A stretch of 64,000 bases of DNA from Cheilinus undulatus (Eukaryota; Chordata; Actinopteri; Labriformes; Labridae). The stretch's first letter is position 1. Each line of letters opens with the position of its first letter. The notes beneath the pieces are model-generated. The model saw only the letters and a list, made by a program, of their open reading frames with translations, did not search any database and was not told the DNA's origin. The DNA is taken from NCBI RefSeq assembly GCF_018320785.1, contig NC_054875.1, forward strand, positions 34,947,657-35,011,656, written 5' to 3'. Positions 50,960 to 62,370 of the stretch are shown here, one piece after another. The position numbers were made by a program, and so were the translations under genes.

Positions 50960-51063
50960 AGCTGGATGTACTATAATGTCCATCAATATTAAAGTACATC
51001 CAGCTTCATTTGAGCCCTTCTGGCTGGAGGAGCCAGAAGGGCTCAAATGAAGCTGGATGTACT
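50931..51063 (+). repeat. Direct-plus-inverted repeat at the spryd4 stop codon and 3' UTR
   Basis: 50931-50972 and 51022-51063 are identical 42-bp direct copies covering the end of the CDS, the stop and the start of the 3' UTR. Between them, 50993-51025 is the exact reverse complement of 50940-50972 (33 bp). The loop also matches, inverted and with one mismatch, the DNA just after the second copy. This is the footprint expected of replication template switching. The mRNA would carry a strong hairpin whose 5' arm includes the stop codon. Confidence 0.92.
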
Positions 51064-51454
51064 TTAATGTTGATGGACATTTAGATGACATGCTTGTATT
51101 CAGCATTGGGCAACATTGATCATAATGGTGCATAAATAAGCAATATCTATACAGGGATTCATTTACAGCTTGGTGGCAAATAATGGTTTAATTTCTGTGG
51201 TCCAGTTGGTTCATAATCATGACTCTTAACAATGCAACTTCATGAATGCCATCCAGCCTCAGGCAATCACTTCATTCATACTGTTTTTGTGCATACCTCT
51301 TGTATCACCTCTCAGACTAATGTGAAAATGATGTATGTTTATGAGAGAAACATTTACTGCCAAATTGTCTTAATCTGTACTGGCATTACCTAAACAGTTA
51401 CAAAGTTGAAATCAATACAAAATGTTTGTGAACTCATGTTCAAAATGTATATTG

Positions 51455-51477
51455 TTTAATAAAGAAACTTCAATAAA
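51455..51477. terminator. Poly(A) signals for spryd4 and possibly gls2
   Basis: Plus-strand AATAAA occurs at 51458-51463 and again at 51472-51477, about 500 bases after the spryd4 stop. The reverse strand at 51460-51455 reads ATTAAA, a usable variant signal for convergent gls2. I saw no AATAAA on the minus strand between there and the gls2 stop. Confidence 0.6.
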
Positions 51478-52506
51478 AGTACTTCTACATTTGCATTATT
51501 TACAGCAGAATGTTACATATTTACAATGGCATACTCAGGAATCATTTCATTGCCAAGGTTGAACTGGGTAAAAGACAGCTGATAAAAATCATTGATTTAG
51601 GACGATGAATTTAAGTAGAGAAAATTACAATAGTACATTTTTATCAAATGGCTTAATTGCACAGAAAAAGAAGGCTGGATAATTAATCAATATACAAACA
51701 TAATTACAAAAGGGCTTTAACATCTCATGTCTAAAAGCATCACTTCAAACACATCCACGTGTCTTGTTTGCAACAGTAATTTGCATAAAATGTTTTTGTT
51801 GGAGCTTTTACCAGTTCCAGTGGCATGTGGATGTGTCTGATATCCAATTAAGTACTTCGAAGCTCACCCAAATTATGCAGATCAAATCCCTAAAAAGAAT
51901 AAAAATGAACACAAGAAGTGGCTACATCAGTAAAGAGTATCTCTGAACTGATGCACACTACACTGAAAGTATTCCTCGTGTCACCGGCAGAAATAAGATT
52001 GAACAACCTCCTGTTGAGGTAGAATAATAATGAAGCAGCTTTGGGAATATTTATATCCTCATTAATGGGAGGGAATAAAACCCTCTGATTAAATGATGTA
52101 CTGATGAAGCAAAATATATTTCAATGTTTTAAAAAAAAATAAGCATAATGAATATATACTAAATATTTACATCCTGGTGGCATTTTCAATCAAAGGCAAA
52201 GCCTGAGAAACAGTTCATTAATGTTGCAATAGCAGCCAAATCATGGCTTGATATAAAGTCATTTTCTCAACACAAGCAACACATTGCTTGTAAATATAGT
52301 GTTGTGTTGAACTTTTCCTTCAGTTAGCAGATATCAAACAGAGGGACATCATTTTGCACCATATAGATTTTCAGCGGTACAAAGAATGACCCGTCTACCA
52401 ATGTTAAGTAACATCAACTTATCATGTTCCTCAATCATTCAGTTCCCTTTAGTCTCCTCAGGCTCATTTCTCAGATTAATTTTTCACCACAAACCCTCAA
52501 GATCCC
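51478..52506 (-). other. Probable gls2 3' UTR
   Basis: About 1 kb between the gls2 stop and the shared poly(A) region. It is AT-rich with no coding signal. Extent is inferred from the ATTAAA at 51460-51455. Confidence 0.45.
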
Positions 52507-52663
52507 TTAAGCGATGCTCTTCAGCGTATCCAATGCAGGCTTCTGCTCCTCCGTCTCACCTTGGGACATCCTTTCATCGTACATACTCTGGTACTCCTGC
52601 AGGAGTGTAACAATCACTCCATGGCCAAACTGCAGGGCATCATCTACAGGTGCGTTCCCCCAC
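52507..52663 (-). CDS. gls2: gls2 terminal coding exon
   Basis: 157 bp: one base plus 51 codons and [23 protein letters not shown] completes the last ankyrin repeat, followed by an acidic/polar tail ending LDTLKSIA. Human GLS2 ends ESMV, a class I PDZ ligand; here the last residue is Ala. Confidence 0.96.
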
Positions 52664-55600
52664 CTGATGGATAACAAAATGTAATTAAAAATAACACAGT
52701 ACCCAATATTTTTCTGATTTAAAACGATTTTAAGGAAAACCATTACCTGTCTTTCATGTGGGGATTCACTTTGCATATTTCAGTTAGGAAGATAACAGCT
52801 TCCACATGACCTGAAAGACAAAAGAGAGCAACCTCGCCTTATTTAATTTATTTCTATTTGAATATCAAAGCCAAGATTATTGAGGCATGAATAAACTTTT
52901 AATGAGCTGTCACCTTCTGCTGCAGCAATGTGAAGCGCTGTACGAGAGTCGTAGTCTGTCTGCTCCATGTTCACAGCTGAAAGGGCAAATCTGGAGGGGT
53001 AAAAAAAGAAGCAGAGTAGAAGGGAGGACAAAAACATGTATGGAAATGTAAACTGTTGATGCCAAACAGTCTGAAACTATGCCGAGTGGCCCTGCCGTTA
53101 CACAAGCAGAGAAGATTTTAAAGGTCCCACATTGTAGTAAGTGAATTCTCATGTCTTTTCTATTATAAAGCAGGTCAAGGTGAAACGTGAAAGAATCAAA
53201 ATAACCAACCAGCAGAGCGACCGTCTAATCTTTTTTTCCGTTTTAGCTTTATCCCCAACACAGCCCTAAGTTGTCATTCCTTGCTGAGGTATAAAAAAAT
53301 ATGGGACATAAAAATATGGAGAAAGTGCTACACAGTTATGGGTTTCAGGAGGCCAATGTATTATTATACAGATATCCTAAGAATAGCACAAGAGACAGGT
53401 GGCTAATTAATCTTAAGCAGCGGCATTTTGTTTAAATTGGAACCTTTGTTCCTTCAGATCTGAATGCTTCTGAAATGAGGCATCATGCAATTCTGTTTTT
53501 TAAGATTATTTTTGGGGCTTTATTGCCTTTATGAAACAGGGAAACATGGGGCAAAAGATTGGGAGAGGACATACACCAAACAGCCAGGAATGGGATTCAA
53601 ACCTGCCACCAGTGAGGCAGTGTGTGCAGCCTCTGTAAACAGTACAGGGCCTATAAATGTATTCACCGATATTAATTGGCTATTTGACAAAAAAAAACAA
53701 CAAACAAACCCTCTTTAATGTCAAGGTCAAAACAGATATCCTTAAAGTAATGTCAATTATATAAAAATACTCCATCTCTGCAAAACTGCTCAAGCTCTGT
53801 CAGGTTGCATGGGAACAGCCCCTGTCATTTCTAGCCACAAATTCTCTATTGGGCTGAGGTCTGGGCCTCGTATTATCTCCAGAACAGTCTCCTTGTTGTC
53901 TTTAAACCATTTCTGTGTACCACCATTTTGGTCTCATCAGACCAAAGAACTTTTTTTCACTCTCCCACATGCCTTTTGGCAAACTCTAGTCCAGATTTAA
54001 TATGAGTTTTTTTCAACAGTGGCTTTCTCTTTGCCACTCCCCCATAAAGCTTTGACTGGTGAAAAACCTGGGCAACAGTTGTTGCATGCAGAGTCTTCCC
54101 CATCTCAGCTGCTGAAGCTCTTTTAGAGTAGTCCTAGGTATCTTGATGGCCTCTCTTACTTTGATCCTTCTTGCACAGTCACTCAGTTTTTTGAGTATGT
54201 CCTGATCAAGGCAGATTTACATTCCATTTATATTCCATCCATTTCTTGGTGATGGATTTAACTGAAGGCCAGGAAATGTTCTGTGCCTTGGAAATTTTTT
54301 GTATCCACCTCCAGAATTATACTTTTCAATAACCTTTTCTCTGAGTTGCTTGGAGTGTTCTTTTGTCTTCATGGTGAAATCGTAGCCAGTTATACGGATC
54401 AACTAGTGATTGGACAGATACAGAATTCTTTACACTACAATCACTTGAGACACATTCACTGCACTCAGGTGATCCCAGTTTCACTAACTGGACAACTAGC
54501 ACCAATTGGCTGGACCTCTGTTGAATTAGCTCAGCCACTTTAAAGGGGGTGAATATTTATACACTTACTTATTTTACATTACATATTTTTATTGGATTGA
54601 CAATTCTATGCAGAAATCTATTTTCACTTTGATATTTAAGAGTTTTGTTTTCAGTGAAAAAGCCAAACTATATCGACCATGATTGTTTTTTTTTAAATCA
54701 ATAAAAGGTTAAAACATCCAAGTGGGTGAATACTTTCTATAGGCACTGTACGTATATCAGCATGTGCTTTCCTGCTGAGCTAAAGCAGCTGCAAATTCTA
54801 TTGTTCATCCTGCTTTTAGTCTTTATACCAAGCTAAGCTGACATGCTACCAGCTCCAGGGTCATTATTATTTAACAAGTACAGAAGAAGTATCAATCATT
54901 CCATCTAATGATCAGTATCAGTAAGAAGTGTATCAGTGTCAGTGTTTCTATTGGATTGCATCATACAGCTGTTGACAGTTTACTCATGTGTTGTGATGAA
55001 AAATGAAACATACTGATTTTATTTTTTTCTCACCTTCTGAGAGCAGCAACGTCACCACTGTAGGCTGCAAACATCAGGTTTACCACTGACTTGTGCTGTG
55101 GATCAAAAAGAAATCATTAAGTCCAGTGGTGGACTGTTTCTACATAAAATGTTTCAGCGAGATTCTAACCCAATGAGGGGTTTATGTTGTTTTATGTTAT
55201 GTTTTACACAAAAGTCTGGGAGAGAATTACAGCCCCTACGCTTGTCAAACTGAACTTACTGGATCATTATCTGATTTCCTCCTGGGGTCATGTTTCTTTG
55301 TGAAGTGTCTCAGGTTGTCATAGTTGTGGAAGTTGAAGTACGACACCAGGTCCTTTAGAATCAAAGGTAATAAAAGATGGAGTATTTGATGTATACATAA
55401 ATCCACAAATGAATTATATATGATTAAACTGGGACTGCAGCTGAATACCTGACAGAAGTGAATGCCACGAACACTGTTTCCCAGCCGATCCAAAGGAGGG
55501 GACCAGCACATCATACCCATCACATTTGGGACCACCAATACAACAGCACCTGAAACCCCTGATTTAGCAGGCAAGCCCACCTGAACAAGAGGAGCAAGCA

Positions 55601-58600
55601 AAATATTACAGCCTGCAACAAGGGCAACAATATTTCTTAACATATCCCTGATTGCCTGGTGACTCACATGGAAGGCAAACTGTCCGGAGAAGTCATACAT
55701 GCCACAGGAATGCATGAGACTGAGGGTGTTACGAACGGCTTCTGCACTGAGCACGCGCTCGCCTGTGATTGGACAAATACCCCCATTGGCCAGAGTGGCA
55801 GCCATGACGCTTCCTGACTCACAAGTCACCTCAATGGAGCAAAGCTGAAATGGTTAAATCAAGATTAAAGACAAGTGAAGTTCAGAGGCAAAGCTATTAC
55901 TTTCCAAAAGTTTGGGATTTTTGGGGAAAATGTCTCTTAATACACAGACATCTAGCCATCAAGATTGTTACAAGATATCACAAAGCATTCAGTAACTGGG
56001 TAGTATAGCTTAGTATGAAGGCCGGTGAAAGGGACTAACCAGCTAGCCCAGGTTAACCTAATAATATAAGTAATATTTCTAATTAGTTCAGGCCCATAAT
56101 CCTTGCCCCAAGTAGCCACATTTTATGGCTATACTGATATGCTGCCATAATGCTCTTCACCTCACATGTCAAAAGTGAACTGATAGCACTGATAAAATCT
56201 GATCAGTAATTGCAGTTAAAGCTTTTTTGCTCTAAACAGAGCCCTTCCCACTAAAATAGCTGGGCCCCTAAAAAAACCCAGTGACTGGGCCCACCCCAAT
56301 TATTTGATTTCACATTCCCTCATTTTGAAATTAAAAGCTGTTAATTGTTTCTGATGAAATTGTTTGTGTCATTTTTAACCCTTTTCAACCACATTTTCCT
56401 GCCTGTTTTGACATTTTTTTATTTGCCATTCATTTTTGCCTCTTTTGACCCATCTTTATCACTTTTTGTCACTTAACCCATATTTGCTATGCCTAACCCC
56501 CTTTTGCCACTTTTCTACCTGTTTTTACCACATTTAAACCATTTTTGCCACTTGTCACCTATTTTTGGCCTCTATTAACCAATTTGTGCCTGTTTTAACC
56601 CATTTTGCCACTTTGAACCCATTTGTGTCCTTTTCAACCCATTTTTGAAATTCAGTTTCCACCTTTTCTGCCCATGTTTTGCCATTTTTACCACTTTCAA
56701 CCCACTTTTTCTGACCAAAAGGAGGTGATGTTAGCCAGTTGTCAAGCACCAATAGTAATGTTCCGACATGCACGGACTGACATTAATAAATCACATCAGT
56801 TGGATTGTGAGTTCAATGGGGGACTCAGGGGCCCAGCCCTTTTCTTTGATCAGGTCTGGGTGCTTACACAACTATCACCCACATTCTGCAAACCAACTTC
56901 ACATCATCTACCCACTGTTGCAGCAATCCCATCTTAAATAGTGTTCATTTTTTACTTTTTCCTGAGGGTTTTCTTAAATTAAGTCTAGTCAAAAGAATGC
57001 AGCTATAATTTGTGTTTGATTAATTTGTATTGAATTGAGATTTTTAACCTTGAAACGCCCCTATTTTGAAAGTTATAATGTACATGTTAAACAAGCAGAT
57101 ATCAAATATATCCAAACACAATATATATCGTCAATGGATGACTTTGTTTCAAAGACTGAAGTAAAAATCACTCTGGGTTCGTTGTATTCAGCTCTTTGTT
57201 TACACTTTCTTTAGGTTATGCTTTGGTCAGAATCTTTCATACAAGTTTTATAAGTGTTATTCTGCATGTTTGTTTATGTTTCATATATCATTACTACTTC
57301 TGATTTTCTACCATCATGTAGGGGAAGAGAGGTGGCCCCACCCAATCAAAAATGTATATGTAGAGGCACAATGCTGGAGCCTTCTCATAGGAGCATCATC
57401 CAAAGAAAACCATCTGACTTCTTAAAGAAGAGACCATACTTTTTTGTTCTAAAAGACTTCAAGGATTAGAACCACATCAATGTTGAGCTGCATATTAAAA
57501 TGGAGATCAGACTACAGATGGCTGCACTTGGTTGGAAAACTGAGAGAGGGGTTGGGGAGAAGGGGAGGTGATACTTTGAGGAACAGTGGAGTTTTGGCTG
57601 AAGAAAAGCTTTGTTTTGGTCTGACAGACTGGTGCTGAAGTTTTACATCTAGTCTGAAAGCCAAATATTATACCTTAAAATAAAAGGTTTGTGAAGGTTT
57701 GGGCTTTCTTAGGCGGCATGTTTTCCTGGCTGGGTGTAGTGACTTAATGGAGTGCTGCTGTCACAGTAAGGTCACCAGTTACCAAGCAACTAGGATGCTT
57801 TATGTCAGACTAAGTAATTTGGCTCCTGGCTGTAGCCTTATACTGATCATACAGGGCTGGAATGTAATCTTATCTTGATCTTGACATTTGAATAAAGCTA
57901 TTTCAGAGAAATGCTGAACATTTTTTGATGGTTCATCCACTGAATACTACAAAGTAAAGAATCTTACCTGAAAGTAGAAATCAAGGGCTGCTATCATATC
58001 TGAGTTTTCAGGAAAGCACTGATAAAAGAAAGAGAGTCCACACACAATTAGATGTTTATTTTTTTTTCTTTTTCTGAAAACTAATTACTGAGTTCTGTTG
58101 TTGTCAAGCACAAACATCCCCAAACTCACCTTTTTCTCTTTGAGGTAATAACCAATGGCAAAATTTCTATCCCCAGTCTCCCTCTCTGACTGAAAACTAC
58201 AAGAAAATAACAAGCATGAGAAAATTGTAATTCAATTGGCAAAGGATAACTGTTGGCATGTTGTTAACACAGGGCACTTACGTGGCATTGCTGAAGCCCA
58301 CAAACTCCCTACCAGCCATGCTTTTCAAGAACTCCATCACCTGCAGTAACATATGAACATATGAGTCAGCAGGGACTCCAAACAAATAACTGATATAAAA
58401 GAATATAGGCTGAAAATAAAAGGTTTTCCTTACATAGTCAAACCTCTGGGCCTTGTTGGAATGAGGCTGTCAACACAGAAAGACAAAAAAATGAACACTC
58501 AAGCTGCTTGTGTGCCAAGAGTCAGTGTGTCCCTATAGATGGCAGTGTTCTAGTACTTAAACATGGTCACATGGTGAGGCCACTAAGCATGTGGGCATTG

Positions 58601-61600
58601 AGGTATGCTGTGTACATGATGTTTTTGTGTGCCTGTGGCTCCATGTGGCAGTGTGGTCACTGGCCAGGGGGTGTTTATGGCCTGCTTGGGTTTCACGGAA
58701 TGGTGAGGGATCATTACCAAGTCGTAAAGTTACCAAACAGGGACGACGGTCACATTCATTTTTAACGACTCCACATGATTTCAAGTATTACAGAGATTTA
58801 GAGACCACCTAAAGCATGATGAGCAAGATAGGAAGGGATCCAACTTATTTCCAGGTAGAGACTGTGCAGAATAATTATTAAAACCTCTTATTTTTTGACT
58901 GAAAACTTTCCTTTGTTAATGTTATATCACAGGTCAAACTAGTCCAACTTAGACTTTCAAGCTTGACCTCCTCAGTGTGTTTATAAATCATGGTAACAAG
59001 TGACATTGCTCCACTCAATGCAAAAGCACGTACACATTGGCAGCTAACACACCTTCTGTTCTGGGGGCTGTAATTGGCCAGAAGTGCACACACGCCCCCA
59101 CTGTCAGCCCAAACATAGTCCTTCCCTCCTGTGCTGCTAAACCTGACCCACATATGATAAAAGGTTCAGAGAATCTCCTCTGTCAGCTGTAAACTTCCAG
59201 ATAAATCCATGAGGGAAACGTACACAACCTGATTTGACTACTCACACAAAACTTACACTGAGGCCAAAGCTCACAGATAAAGTTTGGTGGCTGCTGGTCA
59301 GTCAGACGATCGTGACCAGAGTCCAGCAGCTAAAATCAAATGACTGGTAAATAGACGAGATTAGCTGGGGACGGCTAACGTCAAACTTCAGGGGTGACTT
59401 GGTTTAGATTTTCAGATGGTGTACATACATGTTTCCTTTAGTTTGATTCACTGTGAATATAACAAAAAAGTAACTGAGGATTAAATGCAATAATTCTGGC
59501 TTTTCCTGGATAACTCATGATAATAATCACATCCAGCAAGGTTGCACCATTGCAGACTGGGTCTTCATATCATATAAGTTCTGCATAATTTAAAAAACTT
59601 AATTTCATACTGGTGCTGGTTTTGCAAGAGTGATATGTGAGCACCCTTTCCATAGACTGCAAATACTTGCAGAGTCAGATTTCACAATGGTTTCTTGCAA
59701 GCAAATTTCAAATGCACGTGAGACTCCTATAGGGACCTCACGTGTGTATGCACAGGTCGTACAGTAAGTATGGCAATTATTTGCTAAGTATAACGTGCCC
59801 AAAAGAACATGAGAGGAGGGATTCTCATTTTTCAATTTGCTTCTGTATTTATGTGGTTGAGTTCATTTAACTTAAGATGCAGCTCATAGCAATTTTCTGA
59901 AAAAACACTGAAACAAAACATTATTAAGGCTAATTTATGCTGTTTTCAATATGAATATGGATATGGCGGATCCGTACTGGTGTTTTTTTTGTCTACAAAT
60001 CTGCACATTCTCTCAACGCTCACAGATAAGGACCAAAAGCTGCAATACCACTGTTAAACATGTAAGCAGTGTTGAGTCGTTTAGCCAGCAGTTTAAGCCA
60101 GAGCAGCAAATGCAAAGAAGAAATCAGAAAATGTTGCAACTTTTTTGGTCAGAAACTATAAACATACATACAATGTTATCTAAGCACCCCTCGACCCACT
60201 TGGAAAAGCACACATCAATTTAATTGTTTTCATTGACAAAATCTCTATGTGACAGGCCCCCAATAACTTGTTCTTGAAAAGAGTTCTATGTATAAGCTAT
60301 CCATTATTATGGCAGTGTATTAAGCGCCACTGTAAAAAAAAAAAAAAAAAAAAAATAGAAGGATCTGTTAATTTCCATCAAAAAAACATGTAATTCTCAA
60401 GTTTAAAAAGTTGTTAATTTACAAGACAATTTTGCTTCTTCTATCTTTTTCACCATTTAGCTAACCATTTTTGCCCCTTTTGAATACTTTAAACCCAATT
60501 TTGCCGCTTTATAACCACTTTTCACCATTGTTACTGACCATTTTTGCCACTCTACACCCATTTTTGCTACTTTCAGCCAATTATGGCCACTTTTAACCCA
60601 TTTTCGCCACTTTTGAGTATCTTCTCACCATTGTTACCGACCATTTCTTTTACTCTTAGCCAATTTTTACTACTTGAGTATGTGAACCAAAACTATTAAT
60701 TTATGAGATTATATAGTCTAATACTTCAAAATCCAACCGCTGTTTTCCTTTTAGTTTCTTGTAAATTTCTTGCTTGAATCTTAGTCTTAAGTGTCCCCTA
60801 ATGTCCCCATTAAGGACAACCAAGTATGTTTTTTGTAAATATCCTTAAATGAAATCCCTGTATCCACTTCACATATCCTGTGATAATCCCTGTATTCACA
60901 GCAGACAGCAGGCTTTTAGAATTTTACCTCTATTAAAGAACTGATGACGATGGCTCCAGCATTCACCATCGGGTTGTGGGGTTTCACTGCACAGAAGACG
61001 AGAGCATGTAATCACACATGTGCCCACAAACCACAAAAGCAATCAACTGCTGAGATTAGAAGATTTTGTATTTCGCAAGAGAAACAAAGAGGAAGCTTAT
61101 GATCAGCTAGTTAAATGAACACACAAGGACAAACTGTTTCGGGGCGGGGGATAAAAGGTAAAGAAAATTCTGCAAGTCCCCATGGACAACTATTTATTCT
61201 TTCTTTTTAAAAGTGATGTATCATACCCCTTTTCAATCTTTTTACATAATCCTCTATAAATGAAATATCTCTGTGTTGCTTTGATCAAAATATGTAATAT
61301 GGATCAAGCACCAGAGGAGGTTTTTTGACCCTATGTAACCGAGCCCTAAACAGCATGCCATCATGAGCATAGCTGTGTGTTCCCATAGCTGTGGGTGAAG
61401 AGCTACCAGGTGAGGTGCAGGCATTATTATAATGGCTGTCACTGAAATGTCACAATGAGCACAGCTTCTGAAAAAGTGCCAGATTTCATGGTTTCAGACA
61501 CAGGCTGACCACAAACAGAGGACTGGGTTGGCTTATTTCACAATCTGTGGGTAATGAGACACTCTGGATTTAATAACATATTGTGCAAAAGTATGTGTCC

Positions 61601-62370
61601 CCTTTAAAATCTGACCTTATTCTTCCTTATCTTTGCTCTGATAACAATCAGAGCCCATTGGCATAACTGTTCAATGACCAGAATTGTGAAAAATTGGAAA
61701 TTTCAGAGCTAATAGAGCTAATATCTGTCGTAAAACTCTGGATTACAATCTTTACTTACGGTCATCATTTAGTGACAGTTTGTTGAACTTGAATCCACTG
61801 GGCTCTTTGCCTACAAAGTTGTGGACGTGCTCGCTGCCGAGATCGTGCACAGCGATGGCATACTCCAGAGGCTTCACACACGACTGCAGACAGAAGGGAA
61901 CCTTTGTGTCACCCACAGAGTGTCTGTTTGATATGAGGATGGGATGGAGATGGAAATGAAAAGAAAAAAAAACAGAAAAGAGAAAAAGAAAGAAAAACGG
62001 TGAAGGGTTAGTGAGGTGACACAGTGGAGGTTTTCATAATGGGATCATGGTTGGAACTAGAGATGTAACTTTACCTCTGTCCATCAATGGTGCACAGAGA
62101 CACACCCCAGAGGTCTGGGCTGAACTTAGCCAACTGAGGAATGTAATCAGCTACCTGGATGACATCATTAAACACATTAGTTTAATTATACTACATTACT
62201 TATATATGTATATATGTGAGCTAGCATATTCATTACTTACCTGCCCAACCTCCTGCTGTTGTGCACTGTCATACATCTTATTGATCTGCTGGGTAAAATC
62301 TTCAAAGTCTGGGATGATGAACTTTTTCTTGAAGGCCTTAGTCAGAAGCATGATGTTGTTTCCCACACAT
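52507..62370 (-). CDS. gls2: Glutaminase 2 (liver type), 15 consecutive 3' exons, N-terminus off window
   Basis: Glutaminase hydrolyses glutamine to glutamate and ammonia in mitochondria. Fifteen exons from 62370 down to 52507 splice in frame at GT/AG sites and encode about 467 residues ending at TAA 52509-52507; human GLS2 has 602 residues and 18 exons. In order: the end of the N-terminal helical region; the catalytic beta-lactamase-like domain with the Ser-x-x-Lys dyad (QSCVK), [52 protein letters not shown] and [16 protein letters not shown]; and the C-terminal ankyrin repeats ([40 protein letters not shown]). All catalytic landmarks I know are intact. The call gls2 over gls rests on linkage with spryd4 and the C-terminal exons; several segments resemble kidney-type GLS equally well. 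No 5' exon was found at 62371-64000. Confidence 0.94.
52747..52810 (-). CDS. gls2: gls2 exon: ankyrin [15 protein letters not shown]
   Basis: 64 bp: two bases completing Gly, 20 codons ([20 protein letters not shown]) and two bases of Arg. Acceptor CTTTCAG, donor GTAATG. Confidence 0.95.
52914..52990 (-). CDS. gls2: gls2 exon: second ankyrin segment
   Basis: 77 bp, [20 protein letters not shown] then [21 protein letters not shown] is a canonical ankyrin helix. A 2.0-kb intron with a Tc1 element and a SINE separates it from the previous exon. Confidence 0.96.
53498..53637 (-). mobile_element. tRNA-derived SINE, degraded
   Basis: The box B region on the minus strand is GGTTTGAATCC (53603-53593); the tail side reads AATAAAGCCCCAAAAATAAT. 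It lies in a gls2 intron, just left of the Tc1 element. Confidence 0.65.
53645..54748 (-). mobile_element. Tc1/mariner element with both ends, inactive
   Basis: The ends CAGGGCCTATAAATGTATTC and GAATACTTTCTATAGGCACT(G) are inverted, and both flanks are TA (53643-53644, 54749-54750), the normal target. The minus strand holds a decayed transposase start ([18 protein letters not shown]) with frameshifts. It sits in the 2.0-kb gls2 intron, in the same orientation as the gene. Confidence 0.9.
55034..55095 (-). CDS. gls2: gls2 exon: first ankyrin segment
   Basis: 62 bp, [20 protein letters not shown] plus two bases. It corresponds to human [20 protein letters not shown]. Acceptor CCACAG, donor GTGAGA. 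Confidence 0.95.
55260..55352 (-). CDS. gls2: gls2 exon [16 protein letters not shown]
   Basis: 93 bp, 31 codons, including [20 protein letters not shown], the linker between the catalytic domain and the ankyrin repeats. Acceptor CTAAAG, donor GTAAGT. Confidence 0.96.
55449..55580 (-). CDS. gls2: gls2 exon [11 protein letters not shown]
   Basis: 132 bp, 44 codons, [20 protein letters not shown] then [20 protein letters not shown] and HFCQ. It forms the last strands of the catalytic domain. Donor CAG|GTATTC. Confidence 0.97.
55668..55844 (-). CDS. gls2: gls2 exon: core of glutaminase domain
   Basis: 177 bp, 59 codons, [20 protein letters not shown] through [20 protein letters not shown] to [15 protein letters not shown]. 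The Tyr of GMYDFSG contacts substrate in the family. Donor CAT|GTGAGT. Confidence 0.97.
55845..57967. other. gls2 intron with a satellite piece
   Basis: A 2.1-kb intron. It contains the TTTTGCC array at 56345-56725, flanked by ATAGCTGGGCCCC and GGGGCCCAGCCC; otherwise nothing recognised. Confidence 0.6.
56345..56725. repeat. TTTTTGCCACTTTTAACCC array, second locus
   Basis: Same words and same strand as 11780-12870 (for example ACCCATTTTGCCACTTTGAA). Confidence 0.85.
57968..58018 (-). CDS. gls2: gls2 exon [17 protein letters not shown]
   Basis: 51 bp, phase 0 on both sides, matching human CFPKGVDMMAALDLYFQ nearly residue for residue. Acceptor TTATCAG, donor GTAAGA. Confidence 0.95.
58130..58196 (-). 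CDS. gls2: gls2 exon [11 protein letters not shown]
   Basis: 67 bp: one base plus [20 protein letters not shown] and KK. It carries the conserved GDRN and the Tyr of GYYLKE. Acceptor CTTGTAG, donor GTGAGT. Confidence 0.95.
58282..58340 (-). CDS. gls2: gls2 exon [10 protein letters not shown]
   Basis: 59 bp encoding [19 protein letters not shown] plus two bases of Thr. The Asn of FSNAT belongs to the active site. Acceptor CTGCAG, donor GTAAGT. Confidence 0.95.
58434..58466 (-). CDS. gls2: gls2 micro-exon
   Basis: 33 bp, phase 0 at both ends, [11 protein letters not shown]. It aligns with human DCNKAEKFDF. Acceptor GACAG, donor GTAAGG. It is too short for simple ORF scans and is recognised from homology and phase. 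Confidence 0.9.
58467..60927. other. gls2 intron
   Basis: A 2.5-kb intron. It has a run of about 23 A at 60333-60355 and the array at 60440-60690; no other gene seen. Confidence 0.6.
60440..60690. repeat. TTTTTGCCACTTTTAACCC array, third locus
   Basis: Units such as GCCACTTTTAACCCATTTTC and TTTTCACCATTGTTACTGAC. Same strand as the other two loci. Confidence 0.8.
60928..60986 (-). CDS. gls2: gls2 exon NPMVNAGAI
   Basis: 59 bp encoding [19 protein letters not shown] after a split Leu codon. The Asn of VNAG binds substrate in known structures. It is 0.8 kb from the previous exon and 2.5 kb from the next. Confidence 0.95.
61760..61923 (-). CDS. gls2: gls2 exon with the catalytic Ser-Lys pair
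   Basis: 164 bp encoding [20 protein letters not shown] and on to [23 protein letters not shown] is the nucleophile Ser and general-base Lys motif of glutaminases. Acceptor ACAG, donor GTAAGT, with phases matching both neighbours. Confidence 0.96.
62075..62154 (-). CDS. gls2: gls2 exon: start of glutaminase domain
   Basis: 80 bp, [20 protein letters not shown] then CTIDGQ and two bases of Arg. The Tyr of YIPQLA belongs to the substrate pocket in the family. Donor AG|GTAAAG. Confidence 0.95.
62241..62370 (-). CDS. gls2: gls2 exon: end of N-terminal domain
   Basis: 130 bp: one base plus 43 codons, containing [20 protein letters not shown] and [14 protein letters not shown], aligned with the region just before the glutaminase domain. 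The acceptor is CTTACAG and the donor GTAAGT. It is the most 5' exon visible; the preceding exon must end in phase 2. Confidence 0.94.

Noticed and set aside
50654..51133. Long minus-strand frame over spryd4 exon 2
   Set aside because: It is the antisense shadow of the spryd4 coding exon and the adjacent inverted repeat.
58508..58812. Overlapping plus-strand frames in a gls2 intron
   Set aside because: No homology; intronic sequence between verified gls2 exons on the other strand.
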